Positions 1 to 8,101 of a DNA stretch of 27,666 bases are shown here, in pieces. The stretch comes from JACMRI01 sp043778625. Its GTDB lineage: Bacteria; Bacteroidota; Bacteroidia; UBA4408. Location: positions 1 through 27,666 of the forward strand of contig JAYWFU010000038.1 of assembly GCA_043778625.1 (NCBI GenBank), given 5' to 3'. Within the stretch, counting starts at the first letter, position 1. Every line of letters starts with the position of its first letter. Under the pieces are notes generated by a model. That model ran no database searches. It had not been told where the DNA came from and saw only the letters and a list, made by a program, of their open reading frames with translations. A program made the position numbers and the translations under genes.

Positions 1-16
1 AAAATGTTCAATTACC

Positions 17-1483
17 ATGAATAGCAATTCAAAATTTGTTGGCGAAGGACTTACCTACGACGACGTACTGTTAGTGCCAGCTTACTCCGAAGTATTACCA
101 CGCGACACCAATATTTCCACCCAATTTTCGCGTAATATTAGGTTAAACACTCCCATAGTGTCAGCCGCAATGGATACCGTAACCGAGTACCAATTAGCCA
201 TAGCCATAGCACAAGAAGGAGGAATAGGAGTACTACACAAAAACATGACTATAGCCAAGCAAGCTGAACAAGTGCGTAAAGTAAAACGTAGCGAAAGTGG
301 TATGATACAAGACCCTATAACTGTGCGCGAAAACGATACCGTGGCGCAAGTAATAGACTTAATGCGCGAAAACAAAATAGGCGGAATACCCGTAGTAAAT
401 GCTGATAATGTGCTGGTAGGAATTATTACCAATAGAGATTTACGTTTTGAGAAAAATAGTACTCAAAAAGTAAGTGCAATTATGACTAGCCAAAATATTA
501 TTAAAACACAATTAGGTATTGATTTAAAAAAGGCGGAGGATATATTACAAGAAAACAAAATTGAAAAATTACCAGTAGTTGATGCCGACGGAAAACTTGT
601 TGGATTAATTACCTACAAGGATATTATTAAAAGTCGTATACGCCCCAACGCCTGCAAAGACAGCCGCGGACGCTTACGTGTAGCTGCCGCAGTAGGCGTA
701 ACACACGATACCATGGAGCGTATTGATGCACTAGTAAAAGCAGGAGTTGATGCCATAATAATTGATACCGCACACGGACATAGTAAGGGTGTAATAGTTA
801 CACTAACCGCTGCCAAAAAAGCATACCCTACCCTTGATATTATTGTAGGAAACATAGCCACAGGAGCGGCTGCCAAAGCGTTAATTGATGCAGGTGCAGA
901 TGGTGTTAAAGTAGGTATAGGCCCTGGTTCAATATGCACTACACGTGTTATTGCAGGTGTGGGCGTGCCACAGCTATGGGCGGTAATGGATGTGTACGAA
1001 GCTACCAAAGGCACAGGTGTACCCATTATTGCTGATGGTGGCGTACGTTTTACGGGCGATATTGTAAAAGCCTTAGCCGCTGGCGCTGATTGTGTAATGG
1101 CAGGTAGCCTATTTGCAGGTGTAGAAGAAAGCCCTAGCGAAACTATTATATTTGAAGGGCGTAAGTTTAAACAATATCGTGGCATGGGTTCGTTAGAGGC
1201 GATGCAATTGGGTAGTAAAGACCGTTATTTTCAAGATGCGGAAGACGATATTAAAAAATTAGTACCCGAAGGCATTAGCGGGCGTGTACCTTACAAAGGT
1301 ACATTGGCCGAAAACATGTACCAATACATTGGAGGCTTACGTGCAGGTATGGGCTATGTAGGCGCAGGTACTATTGAACAATTAAAAGAAGCCAAGTTCA
1401 TACGTATAACATCAGCCGGTATTAAGGAAAGTCACCCACACGATGTTATAATTACACGTGAGGCTCCTAATTATAGCCGTTAA
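17..1483 (+). CDS. guaB: Inosine-5'-monophosphate dehydrogenase
   Basis: Cytosolic enzyme that oxidises IMP to XMP with NAD+, the committed step of GTP synthesis. At 488 residues it has the normal length for bacterial GuaB. The TIM-barrel core is interrupted at about residues 95-205 by two CBS domains, the usual nucleotide-sensing insert. The catalytic loop reads GPGSICTTRVIAGVGVPQ with the nucleophilic Cys at residue 307. The flap motifs GMGSLEAM, SKDRYFQ and EGISGRVPYKG follow. The ATG at 17 gives the canonical N-terminus (EGLTYDDVLLVPAYSEVLP). Only 16 bases precede it in the window, so its promoter cannot be judged. It converges on the minus-strand phosphotransferase gene, with a small hairpin between them. 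The family assignment is essentially certain. Confidence 0.98.
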   Translation: MNSNSKFVGEGLTYDDVLLVPAYSEVLPRDTNISTQFSRNIRLNTPIVSAAMDTVTEYQLAIAIAQEGGIGVLHKNMTIAKQAEQVRKVKRSESGMIQDPITVRENDTVAQVIDLMRENKIGGIPVVNADNVLVGIITNRDLRFEKNSTQKVSAIMTSQNIIKTQLGIDLKKAEDILQENKIEKLPVVDADGKLVGLITYKDIIKSRIRPNACKDSRGRLRVAAAVGVTHDTMERIDALVKAGVDAIIIDTAHGHSKGVIVTLTAAKKAYPTLDIIVGNIATGAAAKALIDAGADGVKVGIGPGSICTTRVIAGVGVPQLWAVMDVYEATKGTGVPIIADGGVRFTGDIVKALAAGADCVMAGSLFAGVEESPSETIIFEGRKFKQYRGMGSLEAMQLGSKDRYFQDAEDDIKKLVPEGISGRVPYKGTLAENMYQYIGGLRAGMGYVGAGTIEQLKEAKFIRITSAGIKESHPHDVIITREAPNYSR

Positions 1484-1485
1484 AA

Positions 1486-1512
1486 TTTGCTAGGCTTAAT
1501 AGCCTAACAAAC
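1486..1512. terminator. Short hairpin between convergent genes
   Basis: A 6-bp inverted repeat (TAGGCT at 1491-1496, AGCCTA at 1501-1506, loop TAAT) extends with one mismatch to TTTG/CAAA. It fills the 32-bp gap between guaB and the convergent gene. It probably terminates in both directions, but the stem is short. Confidence 0.5.
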
Positions 1513-1515
1513 TTA

Positions 1516-3402
1516 TTAATCCCGGTACGTTTTATTCTTATCCAAATCGTGATTATAAGTTTGAATAATAGCTTTAAAATGATTGATGGCAGTTTTGTAT
1601 TTTAATGTGTCTGCAATGCTATTATTGCTTAGCAAACTATCGCTTTTGTAATTGTATAGCGCAAGTATTTTTTTACCGTCGTAATGTATGGCTAACGAAT
1701 CGTTTAGGTATTGATAAATATCTTGGTGATACACTAACGAATAACGTTTTCGGTTGTTGTTATTGTTAAACAAATCATTACCTAGGGCATAGTAAGGTTT
1801 GGCGTAGCCCACGGCATTAATAATGGTGGGAGTAATATCAATTTGTTGGCACACCTTATTTATTTTTTTATTGGTAGTTGTACTTGGGTCAAATACTATT
1901 AACGGCACTGCAAACCTACCTACCATGTTGGCATAGTAAGCGTGTGTACTCATACCTGTATGGTCGGCAGTTATTATAAACAGGGTGTTTTTATACCATT
2001 TTTGGGTACGTGCTTGTGCGAAAAATTGTCGTAACGCATAGTCGGTATAGCCTATTGTTTTGCTAATGTCGTAGTTGCCTTTAGTAAATTTGTTTTCGAA
2101 CCCTTTGGGTAATGCAAACGGATGGTGTGATGATAGTGTAAATATTCCTGCTAAAAACGGACGTTTAAACGCACTTAGTTTTTGAATGGTGTAAGGCAAA
2201 AATTTATGATCCCATATTCCCCAATTACCATCGTAATCAACAGCGTTGTTGTATTCGTTTAACCCGTAATATTTACGGTATTCGGCGGCGTTCATAAAAT
2301 GATCAAACCCCATAGTGCCATTAGCTCCACCATGAAAAAACAATGTATTGTATGCTTGGTAATTAAGTACTTGCGCCATAGTATTAATACGATTAGTGCC
2401 ATACGAACTTGATGCGTACGCCATATTCATTAACGATGGCATACCGCCTAATACCGCAGGCACGCCCTCAATACTACGTTTGGCGTTGGCAAAGCAATTC
2501 ATAAATACGGTACTGCGCCCACATAACGAATCTAAAAATGGTGTGTATCCCTCGCCATTATTGTAATAGCCCATATATTCTTTTGACAAACTTTCTACTA
2601 CAATTACTACAATGTTTTTGTTTTTGTAACGTAAGTTCTGCTCGTTTTTATGTACAGGATTAAACTGTTTTAGTAATTCTTTGGGTGTAAAAAAATTATA
2701 GTCTGTTAAACTTACTTGCTCGTAAGTAGTCATAATACTAAATGGCGTATTAATGAGCAATGGCGCATATTTGGGCGCTACATAATCGAGCGCATCTATA
2801 GGTACCATAGGCCTAGTTTGTACTCCTCCCCTACCCATTAAAATTGTTAGCCCGCCTATAACCACAAGTTGCAAAGGCTTGGTATATAGGCTATGTAATG
2901 TGTAGCTACTAAATACAGTACTCATTATTATTTTGCGCCCCACTCTTACCTGAATTATTACGCCTACTAACCACAGTAGTATAAGTAGCCAATAATCTTT
3001 AAGATACTGCAACGCCAGTGCTGATAGGTCTTGCGCAAAGCCCGTTTGTAAAAACAAATCAAACGTGGTGCGCTTGTAAATAAATGTGTAGTAACCACAA
3101 TCAATTAAATTAAGTAGCAAACAAACACTATTGCACAACAAAAACAAAAACACTAGCCAACGCTTATACCACTTGTTATTAAATGCAAGTAGCGCAAACA
3201 ATACAAACGGTACGTTGCTATACACAATGGCTGATAAATCAAACTTAACGCCCCAAGCAAAGCACCGCATATAATCAATAACAGTACCCTTAAAAAACGA
3301 ATAATTATACGTTAAAAAAAGTAACCGTGCTACTGCATACACTACTAGCTCTACTGCTAATAGTTTAAGAAGTACAGCCAGCAAACTTATTTTCCACCGC
3401 AT
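1516..3402 (-). CDS. LTA-synthase-like membrane phosphotransferase/sulfatase-fold protein
   Basis: Predicted inner-membrane protein of the alkaline-phosphatase/sulfatase superfamily (LtaS/OpgB-like). Such enzymes typically move phosphoglycerol- or phosphoethanolamine-type groups onto envelope glycans or lipids. About five hydrophobic segments occupy residues 1-190. A periplasmic catalytic domain starts near residue 262 (NIVVIVVESLSKEY). Likely metal and catalytic residues are Glu270, a nucleophile position at Ser310 in AKRSIEGVPAV, and Asp480-His481 in TADHTG. WGIWDH and TLSSHHPF also match the family. It begins 12 bp after the ABC ATPase stop, so the two are probably cotranscribed. Gram-negatives lack lipoteichoic acid, so the real acceptor is unknown. 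A second, diverged member lies at 13801-15660. Confidence 0.87.
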   Translation of the reverse strand: MRWKISLLAVLLKLLAVELVVYAVARLLFLTYNYSFFKGTVIDYMRCFAWGVKFDLSAIVYSNVPFVLFALLAFNNKWYKRWLVFLFLLCNSVCLLLNLIDCGYYTFIYKRTTFDLFLQTGFAQDLSALALQYLKDYWLLILLWLVGVIIQVRVGRKIIMSTVFSSYTLHSLYTKPLQLVVIGGLTILMGRGGVQTRPMVPIDALDYVAPKYAPLLINTPFSIMTTYEQVSLTDYNFFTPKELLKQFNPVHKNEQNLRYKNKNIVVIVVESLSKEYMGYYNNGEGYTPFLDSLCGRSTVFMNCFANAKRSIEGVPAVLGGMPSLMNMAYASSSYGTNRINTMAQVLNYQAYNTLFFHGGANGTMGFDHFMNAAEYRKYYGLNEYNNAVDYDGNWGIWDHKFLPYTIQKLSAFKRPFLAGIFTLSSHHPFALPKGFENKFTKGNYDISKTIGYTDYALRQFFAQARTQKWYKNTLFIITADHTGMSTHAYYANMVGRFAVPLIVFDPSTTTNKKINKVCQQIDITPTIINAVGYAKPYYALGNDLFNNNNNRKRYSLVYHQDIYQYLNDSLAIHYDGKKILALYNYKSDSLLSNNSIADTLKYKTAINHFKAIIQTYNHDLDKNKTYRD

Positions 3403-3414
3403 ACCGTGTGTTGG

Positions 3415-5220
3415 TTATTGAGTAATACTGGGTATTTTACGACTTTGTACAGCACGTTGTATGTCGGCTAATTCGCCCTTGGGTAATGCGTTAATTAAGC
3501 GTTGTGTGTAATTTGATTTTGGGTTGCTGTACATTTCATCGGGCGTGCCTAGTTCCTCTATAGCACCTGCATTCATTACTATCATACGGTCGCTCATAAA
3601 TTTAACTACACTTAAATCATGCGATATAAAAATATACGAAAGCTTAAATTCATCTTTAAGTTCGTTTAACAAATTAAGTACCTGCGCCTGCACCGATACA
3701 TCTAAGGCACTTACACTCTCATCACAAATAATAAATTTGGGGTTAAGTACCAACGCCCTTGCTATACATATACGTTGGCGTTGCCCGCCACTAAACTCGT
3801 GCGGATACCTATCAAAGTGTTGCTCCAGCATATTTACACGCTTGAGCAATTGCAATACACGTTGCTTACGCTCGTGTTCGTTGTTTAAAATATTATGTAC
3901 ACGCATAGGCTCCATTAGGGCTTCGCCAATGGTTAAGCGTGGGTTAAGCGATGAGTAGGGGTCCTGAAATATTATTTGTATATCCTTACGTATTGCTTGC
4001 ATTGCCTTATTATCAAGGCTTGCAATATCTTTGCCTTCAAATTTTATTTGCCCCGATGTAGGTTGTATTAACTTTAATATGGCACGCCCTAATGTAGTTT
4101 TGCCACAGCCTGACTCGCCAACTAAACCTAGGGTTTCGCCTGGGTATACCTCAAACGAAATATCTTTTACGGCTTTGTAAGTAGCGGTTGTTTTACCAAA
4201 CAAGTTGCGCTTGGTTACATATTCTACATTTAATTTTTTTACTTCTAATAATGGAGCTTGCTTATAAAGGCTTGCTACACGTGCCTTGTGTTCGGTTTCG
4301 TTAATTTGCAATTTACCCAACACTGCATTAATATTAGTTTCTTTTTCGGTAATAACGCCCTGATCATCTATGGTCATGAAATCGGTTACGGTAGGTAGCC
4401 AATGTAATTTTTTGTTGAGTGGAGGACGGCAAGCCAGCAAACTCTTGGTATATGGGTGTTGTGGGTTACTAAAAATATCTAACACATGCCCTTGCTCTAC
4501 AATTTTGCCTTTGTACATTACTATAATGGTATCGGCCAGCTCAGCTATTACACCCAAATCATGTGTAATAAATAGTATACCCATATTGTGTACTTGTTGC
4601 AAGTGTTGCATCAATTCCAGTATGCTTTTTTGTATGGTTACATCAAGCGCAGTAGTAGGTTCGTCGGCTATTAGCACGCTAGGGTTGCAACTCATAGCCA
4701 TAGCTATCATTACACGTTGTTTTTGTCCGCCTGATAGTTGATGCGGGTAAGCATCTAACATATACTCAGGGCGAGGTAATTGCACTTGTTTAAACAAATC
4801 AAGCGTTTGTTGGCGCGCTTCCTTATAGTTTATTTTTTTGTGTAGTTGTAAGGTTTCAATTATTTGCTTACCGCAGGTCATTACTGGGTTAAGCGATGTC
4901 ATGGGTTCCTGAAAAATCATTGCTACATCGTTGCCACGGTGTGTACGCATTTCGTCTTCAGTTAGTTTTGCTAAATTAATTGCACCCTCATTGCCATGAA
5001 AAATAATTTCGCCCGCACTTATTTTGCCAATTCCTTTAGCTAACAACTGCATTATAGATAGCGAAGTTACCGACTTACCTGAGCCTGACTCCCCAACAAT
5101 ACCAATAGTTTGACCCTTGTGTAGCGTAAACGATAGATTATCAACAGCGGTAACAATTCCGTTATCGGTTCTAAAGGTGGTGGTTAAGTTATTAACTTCG
5201 AGTAGTGGTGTGGTAGTCAT
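3415..5220 (-). CDS. Fused two-cassette ABC transporter ATPase, peptide (Dpp/Opp) type
   Basis: A single 601-residue polypeptide carries two complete nucleotide-binding domains, equivalent to DppD and DppF joined end to end. Cassette 1 has Walker A GESGSGKS at residues 43-50, signature LSGGQKQR and Walker B VLIADEPTTALD. Cassette 2 has Walker A GESGCGKT at 368-375, signature FSGGQRQR and Walker B FIICDESVSALD. After cassette 1, HPYTKSLLACRPP is the C-terminal extension seen in oligopeptide/dipeptide/nickel transporter ATPases. It should power import of peptides or similar solutes through a separate permease pair. No permease or binding protein is encoded nearby, so these must be elsewhere. 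It is probably first in an operon with the downstream phosphotransferase gene. Confidence 0.93.
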   Translation of the reverse strand: MTTTPLLEVNNLTTTFRTDNGIVTAVDNLSFTLHKGQTIGIVGESGSGKSVTSLSIMQLLAKGIGKISAGEIIFHGNEGAINLAKLTEDEMRTHRGNDVAMIFQEPMTSLNPVMTCGKQIIETLQLHKKINYKEARQQTLDLFKQVQLPRPEYMLDAYPHQLSGGQKQRVMIAMAMSCNPSVLIADEPTTALDVTIQKSILELMQHLQQVHNMGILFITHDLGVIAELADTIIVMYKGKIVEQGHVLDIFSNPQHPYTKSLLACRPPLNKKLHWLPTVTDFMTIDDQGVITEKETNINAVLGKLQINETEHKARVASLYKQAPLLEVKKLNVEYVTKRNLFGKTTATYKAVKDISFEVYPGETLGLVGESGCGKTTLGRAILKLIQPTSGQIKFEGKDIASLDNKAMQAIRKDIQIIFQDPYSSLNPRLTIGEALMEPMRVHNILNNEHERKQRVLQLLKRVNMLEQHFDRYPHEFSGGQRQRICIARALVLNPKFIICDESVSALDVSVQAQVLNLLNELKDEFKLSYIFISHDLSVVKFMSDRMIVMNAGAIEELGTPDEMYSNPKSNYTQRLINALPKGELADIQRAVQSRKIPSITQ

Positions 5221-5240
5221 TATATAATTTAATTGTTTTT

Positions 5241-5257
5241 CAAAAATAACAAAACTA
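5241..5257 (-). promoter_or_regulatory. Candidate -7 elements upstream of the ABC ATPase gene
   Basis: Read on the minus strand, two overlapping-region matches to the Bacteroidota -7 consensus TAnnTTTG occur 20-37 bases before the ATG: TAGTTTTG (5257-5250) and TATTTTTG (5248-5241). No well-spaced -33 TTG is obvious. The region is very AT-rich, so chance matches are likely. Confidence 0.3.
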
Positions 5258-5395
5258 ATCTATCAAAGTGTTGTTTTATTGGAGGTAATTTTTTTAAAAC
5301 TTTATAATGCAAAAATAGAAATGGATAGAGGTTGAAAACAAAAGCGTTTTAATAAAATTAAATTACAATTTAACTACGCAAATAATCTATTCTCC

Positions 5396-5442
5396 AAACG
5401 CAAAACCGCCCACAAATTATATTTGTGGGCGGTTTTGCGTTT
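5396..5442 (-). terminator. 22-bp perfect hairpin after gldJ
   Basis: A perfect inverted repeat of 22 bp (5396-5417 and 5421-5442) with a 3-base TAT loop starts 12 bases past the gldJ stop. The core is GC-rich (ACCGCCCAC) and T-rich bases follow it. It fits a strong intrinsic terminator of the porP-gldJ unit and separates it from the ABC gene. The rest of 5221-5454 shows no coding sequence. Confidence 0.88.
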
Positions 5443-5454
5443 GTACTAATTTAA

Positions 5455-6936
5455 TTAATTACCTAAACCTCTTGGCGAACCTACACGTACCATGGCACAT
5501 CTAAACCCTAACCACGATGTTGATTGTTTTTCATCTAAGAAACGACGTGTACCTGGCGATAACCAATAAGCTCTATCTTTCCACGATCCGCCTTTTATAA
5601 CGTGCGCTTTATCGTTTATCATTGAAGTTATACCATAATCATACATTACTTTCTTGGCTAGTTCAGCATCTTCAGGCGGTGTTGAAAAACTTGTTGATGA
5701 TTCAATATCACCATCTTGGTAGTTAATATTATCTGATTTACGGTAGTTTCTACGCTCTGCTAAGTTGTCTTTTTCTAACTCCACCTCACGGTAACGAATA
5801 CGTCCTAAACTATCTTTTTCGGCTATTGCACCTTCCTCGTCACGTACTTGGGTTTTGTAAGTATTACCACGAAATGATCTAAATTCAGCAGCATCTTCGT
5901 TAGTTAATGGGCGGTACACGTCCATTACCCACTCGCTTACGTTACCTGCCATATTGTACAAACCATAATCATTAGGCCAGTATTGAGTTACAGGTGCAGT
6001 TACGTCAGCATTATCATTTAATGAACCCGCAACGCCCATGTTATCTCCACGACCACGCATAAAGTTGGCACGTATTTGACCTATATATTGCTCATCATCA
6101 TTACGTACATAATGTCCGTTCCAAGGATAAATTTTACGCTCAACAATACGCTCCGATACTGAATTACCAATTAAACCATACGCTGCAAATTCCCATTCGG
6201 CCTCTGTAGGTAGGCGGTATTTTGGTAATAAAATACCATCTTCCATGCGTACTTTGCGTTCGCCAGCACTTGTAGGGTTTAAATCAGGTAATAATACTTT
6301 TACAGTACCTTCGTATTGTCCTGATAAATAAGCATCGGTATTAAAGTTATTTTCATTTTGCCACGAAGCGGGATCAAAATCAAATAAGCCTTCGCGTACC
6401 ATAATAAATTCGTTTACACGGTCGGTTCTCCAAGCACAAAAATCGTTGGCTTGTGTCCAGTTTACACCCACTACTGGATAATCTTGGTAAGATGGGTGAC
6501 GTAAGTAGTATTCTACATAATTTTCCATATAGGCTAACTTTTCACGCCATACTAATGTGTCTGGCAATGCTTTTTTGCCCACTTCGGGGTAATCGGCACC
6601 AAATACACGTCCTAACCAATATAAATACTCTCGGTAGTTGGTATTAGTAATTTCGGTTTCGTCCATATAAAACGATGACACCGTAATACGGCGCGGAACG
6701 TTGTTCCAATCATACAATACATCTTGCTCGGCACGCCCCATTACAAAAGTACCACCCTCTACTAATATTAAACCTGGGCCCGTTTCTTGCTCTACATAGT
6801 CGGTTACTTGGTAACCTCCGTTTTTAGGGTCGTTATAGTTCCAGCCTGTCATACTAGAAGTTTCTTTTCCGCACGATGCTAGAACTATCATTCCTGAACC
6901 TAATACTAATAATTTAGCTGTTTTTTTAAGAGTCAT
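5455..6936 (-). CDS. gldJ: Gliding motility/type IX secretion lipoprotein GldJ
   Basis: Outer-membrane-associated lipoprotein with a formylglycine-generating-enzyme-like (SUMF1) fold. GldJ is needed for gliding and for stability of the GldK-type ring proteins of the type IX secretion system. The lipoprotein signal is MTLKKTAKLLVLGSGMIVLASC with the lipidated Cys at residue 22. The early motif SMTGWNYNDPKNGGYQ and the run TGPGLILVEGGTFVMGR are GldJ hallmarks that separate it from the related GldK. Later SUMF1 blocks include RLPTEAEWEFAAYG, YNMAGNVSEWVMD and KGGSWKDRAYWLSPGTRRFL. Its 493 residues are somewhat shorter than the Flavobacterium protein. The gene lies 50 bp behind the porP-like gene and near porU/porV, and gldJ adjoins porU and porV in Flavobacterium johnsoniae (established knowledge). 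Confidence 0.9.
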   Translation of the reverse strand: MTLKKTAKLLVLGSGMIVLASCGKETSSMTGWNYNDPKNGGYQVTDYVEQETGPGLILVEGGTFVMGRAEQDVLYDWNNVPRRITVSSFYMDETEITNTNYREYLYWLGRVFGADYPEVGKKALPDTLVWREKLAYMENYVEYYLRHPSYQDYPVVGVNWTQANDFCAWRTDRVNEFIMVREGLFDFDPASWQNENNFNTDAYLSGQYEGTVKVLLPDLNPTSAGERKVRMEDGILLPKYRLPTEAEWEFAAYGLIGNSVSERIVERKIYPWNGHYVRNDDEQYIGQIRANFMRGRGDNMGVAGSLNDNADVTAPVTQYWPNDYGLYNMAGNVSEWVMDVYRPLTNEDAAEFRSFRGNTYKTQVRDEEGAIAEKDSLGRIRYREVELEKDNLAERRNYRKSDNINYQDGDIESSTSFSTPPEDAELAKKVMYDYGITSMINDKAHVIKGGSWKDRAYWLSPGTRRFLDEKQSTSWLGFRCAMVRVGSPRGLGN

Positions 6937-6986
6937 GGCTATTGCTTTTAAATTGTTTGAAAAAACTTAACTTTTGGTATTAATAA

Positions 6987-7946
6987 CTAGAATGATGGGC
7001 AACTTATTGTACGAAATTTCTTTTTCTTTTGTTTGCACGGCAATTGAAACTGCATTGTTACCTCGTGCGAACCTGCCGTTGTTGTGCTACCTAGCTTTGA
7101 AGCAGTAACATCATAGCTATAACCAAACTTAAATTTAGCCATTTGAATACCCATCAATACAATAAAAGCATCTTGATTACGATACCATATACCACCCAAG
7201 AATGGTCCTTTTTGAAAATAAACACCTAAATTTAATTGTTGAAAATTATTTTGTTTCATAAACAAAATGTTTGGCGAAATAAATGCTTCGTTTTGTACTG
7301 AACCTAAAGGAATCATAGCTCCTGCATGCGCAGTATATTTACGTGGTAATGGGCTGTTACCATTAGCTCCAAGTACTGACTCGTTAGGCTCTGTAATATG
7401 ATGCGCTGCAAAACCAAAGAAATATTTTTTAGTAAAACCTAAAAAACCAGCCGAAACGTCAAATACTCCTGATTTATTGTCGGGATTAGTTTCTAAAGTT
7501 TTGTATATAAAACCATTACGATCATCAATTTGATCTCCAAAATTTAATTTTGACCAATCTAATTTTTTAGTTTGATAAGTGGCTTGAAACCCCGCTTTAA
7601 TTGAAAACGTACGAGATACATTTAATTGATAGGCATATATGCCACTATAACTTTGTGTTTTTAAAGTCCCTTTACCAGCATCGTCAGCCCAAGCCATAAT
7701 ACCAATCCCACCTGACAAGGCATCAACATGCTGGTCGTACGATGCACTATAGGTACTGTAAGTACCCTGTATGTTAGGCCATTGATTACGGTATGCTAGC
7801 GCAATACGAGGACAGCGAACAGAGCCTGCAAATGCAGGATTCAAATACAAAGGATTTGCATAAAATTGAGTAAATGCAGGGTCTTGAGCTTTAACTTCGA
7901 CAAGTGCGCTAACTATGAATAACGCTAGAATGAAAATTTTACGCAT
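6987..7946 (-). CDS. PorP/SprF-family type IX secretion outer-membrane protein
   Basis: Predicted outer-membrane beta-barrel of the PorP/SprF family, whose members work with type IX secretion and often anchor a specific secreted partner. The chosen ATG at 7946 gives a clean Sec signal peptide (MRKIFILALFIVSALVEVKAQ) and a 319-residue protein. An in-frame upstream start at 8030 would add a Lys-rich, AT-encoded leader and is unlikely. Family features include the mature start DPAFTQFYANPLYLNPAFAGS, then YRNQWPNIQGTYSTYSASYD, and a closing FKFGYSYDVTASKLG strand pair. It reads into gldJ after 50 bp with no terminator, so they probably form one transcript. Many paralogues of this family usually exist per genome, so orthology to porP itself is not claimed. 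Confidence 0.88.
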   Translation of the reverse strand: MRKIFILALFIVSALVEVKAQDPAFTQFYANPLYLNPAFAGSVRCPRIALAYRNQWPNIQGTYSTYSASYDQHVDALSGGIGIMAWADDAGKGTLKTQSYSGIYAYQLNVSRTFSIKAGFQATYQTKKLDWSKLNFGDQIDDRNGFIYKTLETNPDNKSGVFDVSAGFLGFTKKYFFGFAAHHITEPNESVLGANGNSPLPRKYTAHAGAMIPLGSVQNEAFISPNILFMKQNNFQQLNLGVYFQKGPFLGGIWYRNQDAFIVLMGIQMAKFKFGYSYDVTASKLGSTTTAGSHEVTMQFQLPCKQKKKKFRTISCPSF

Positions 7947-8101
7947 GTGGTTATATTTTTTAGTAGTTACAATTATATGAATAATTTTTGAACTGACAAA
8001 ATACTTTTTGTTTTTTTTATATTTAAACAATAAAAAAGCTAATTATTGGTTGTTGAGTAATAGTATTATTTTTACATTAAAATTATAAAATAAAATATCC
8101 C
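7947..8101. promoter_or_regulatory. Divergent control region of the porP/gldJ and porU operons
   Basis: 155 bases of very AT-rich DNA separate two head-to-head transcription units of the secretion system, so promoters for both must lie here. Only degenerate matches to TAnnTTTG can be picked out on either strand. No strong inverted repeat or other operator-like structure was seen. Confidence 0.5.

Noticed and set aside
1..16. Possible leader or riboswitch before guaB
   Set aside because: Only 16 bases are available, which is too little to judge.
7947..8030. Earlier start of the porP-like gene
   Set aside because: The extra 28 residues are Lys/Ile-rich and encoded by promoter-like AT-rich DNA. 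The ATG at 7946 directly begins a standard signal peptide.
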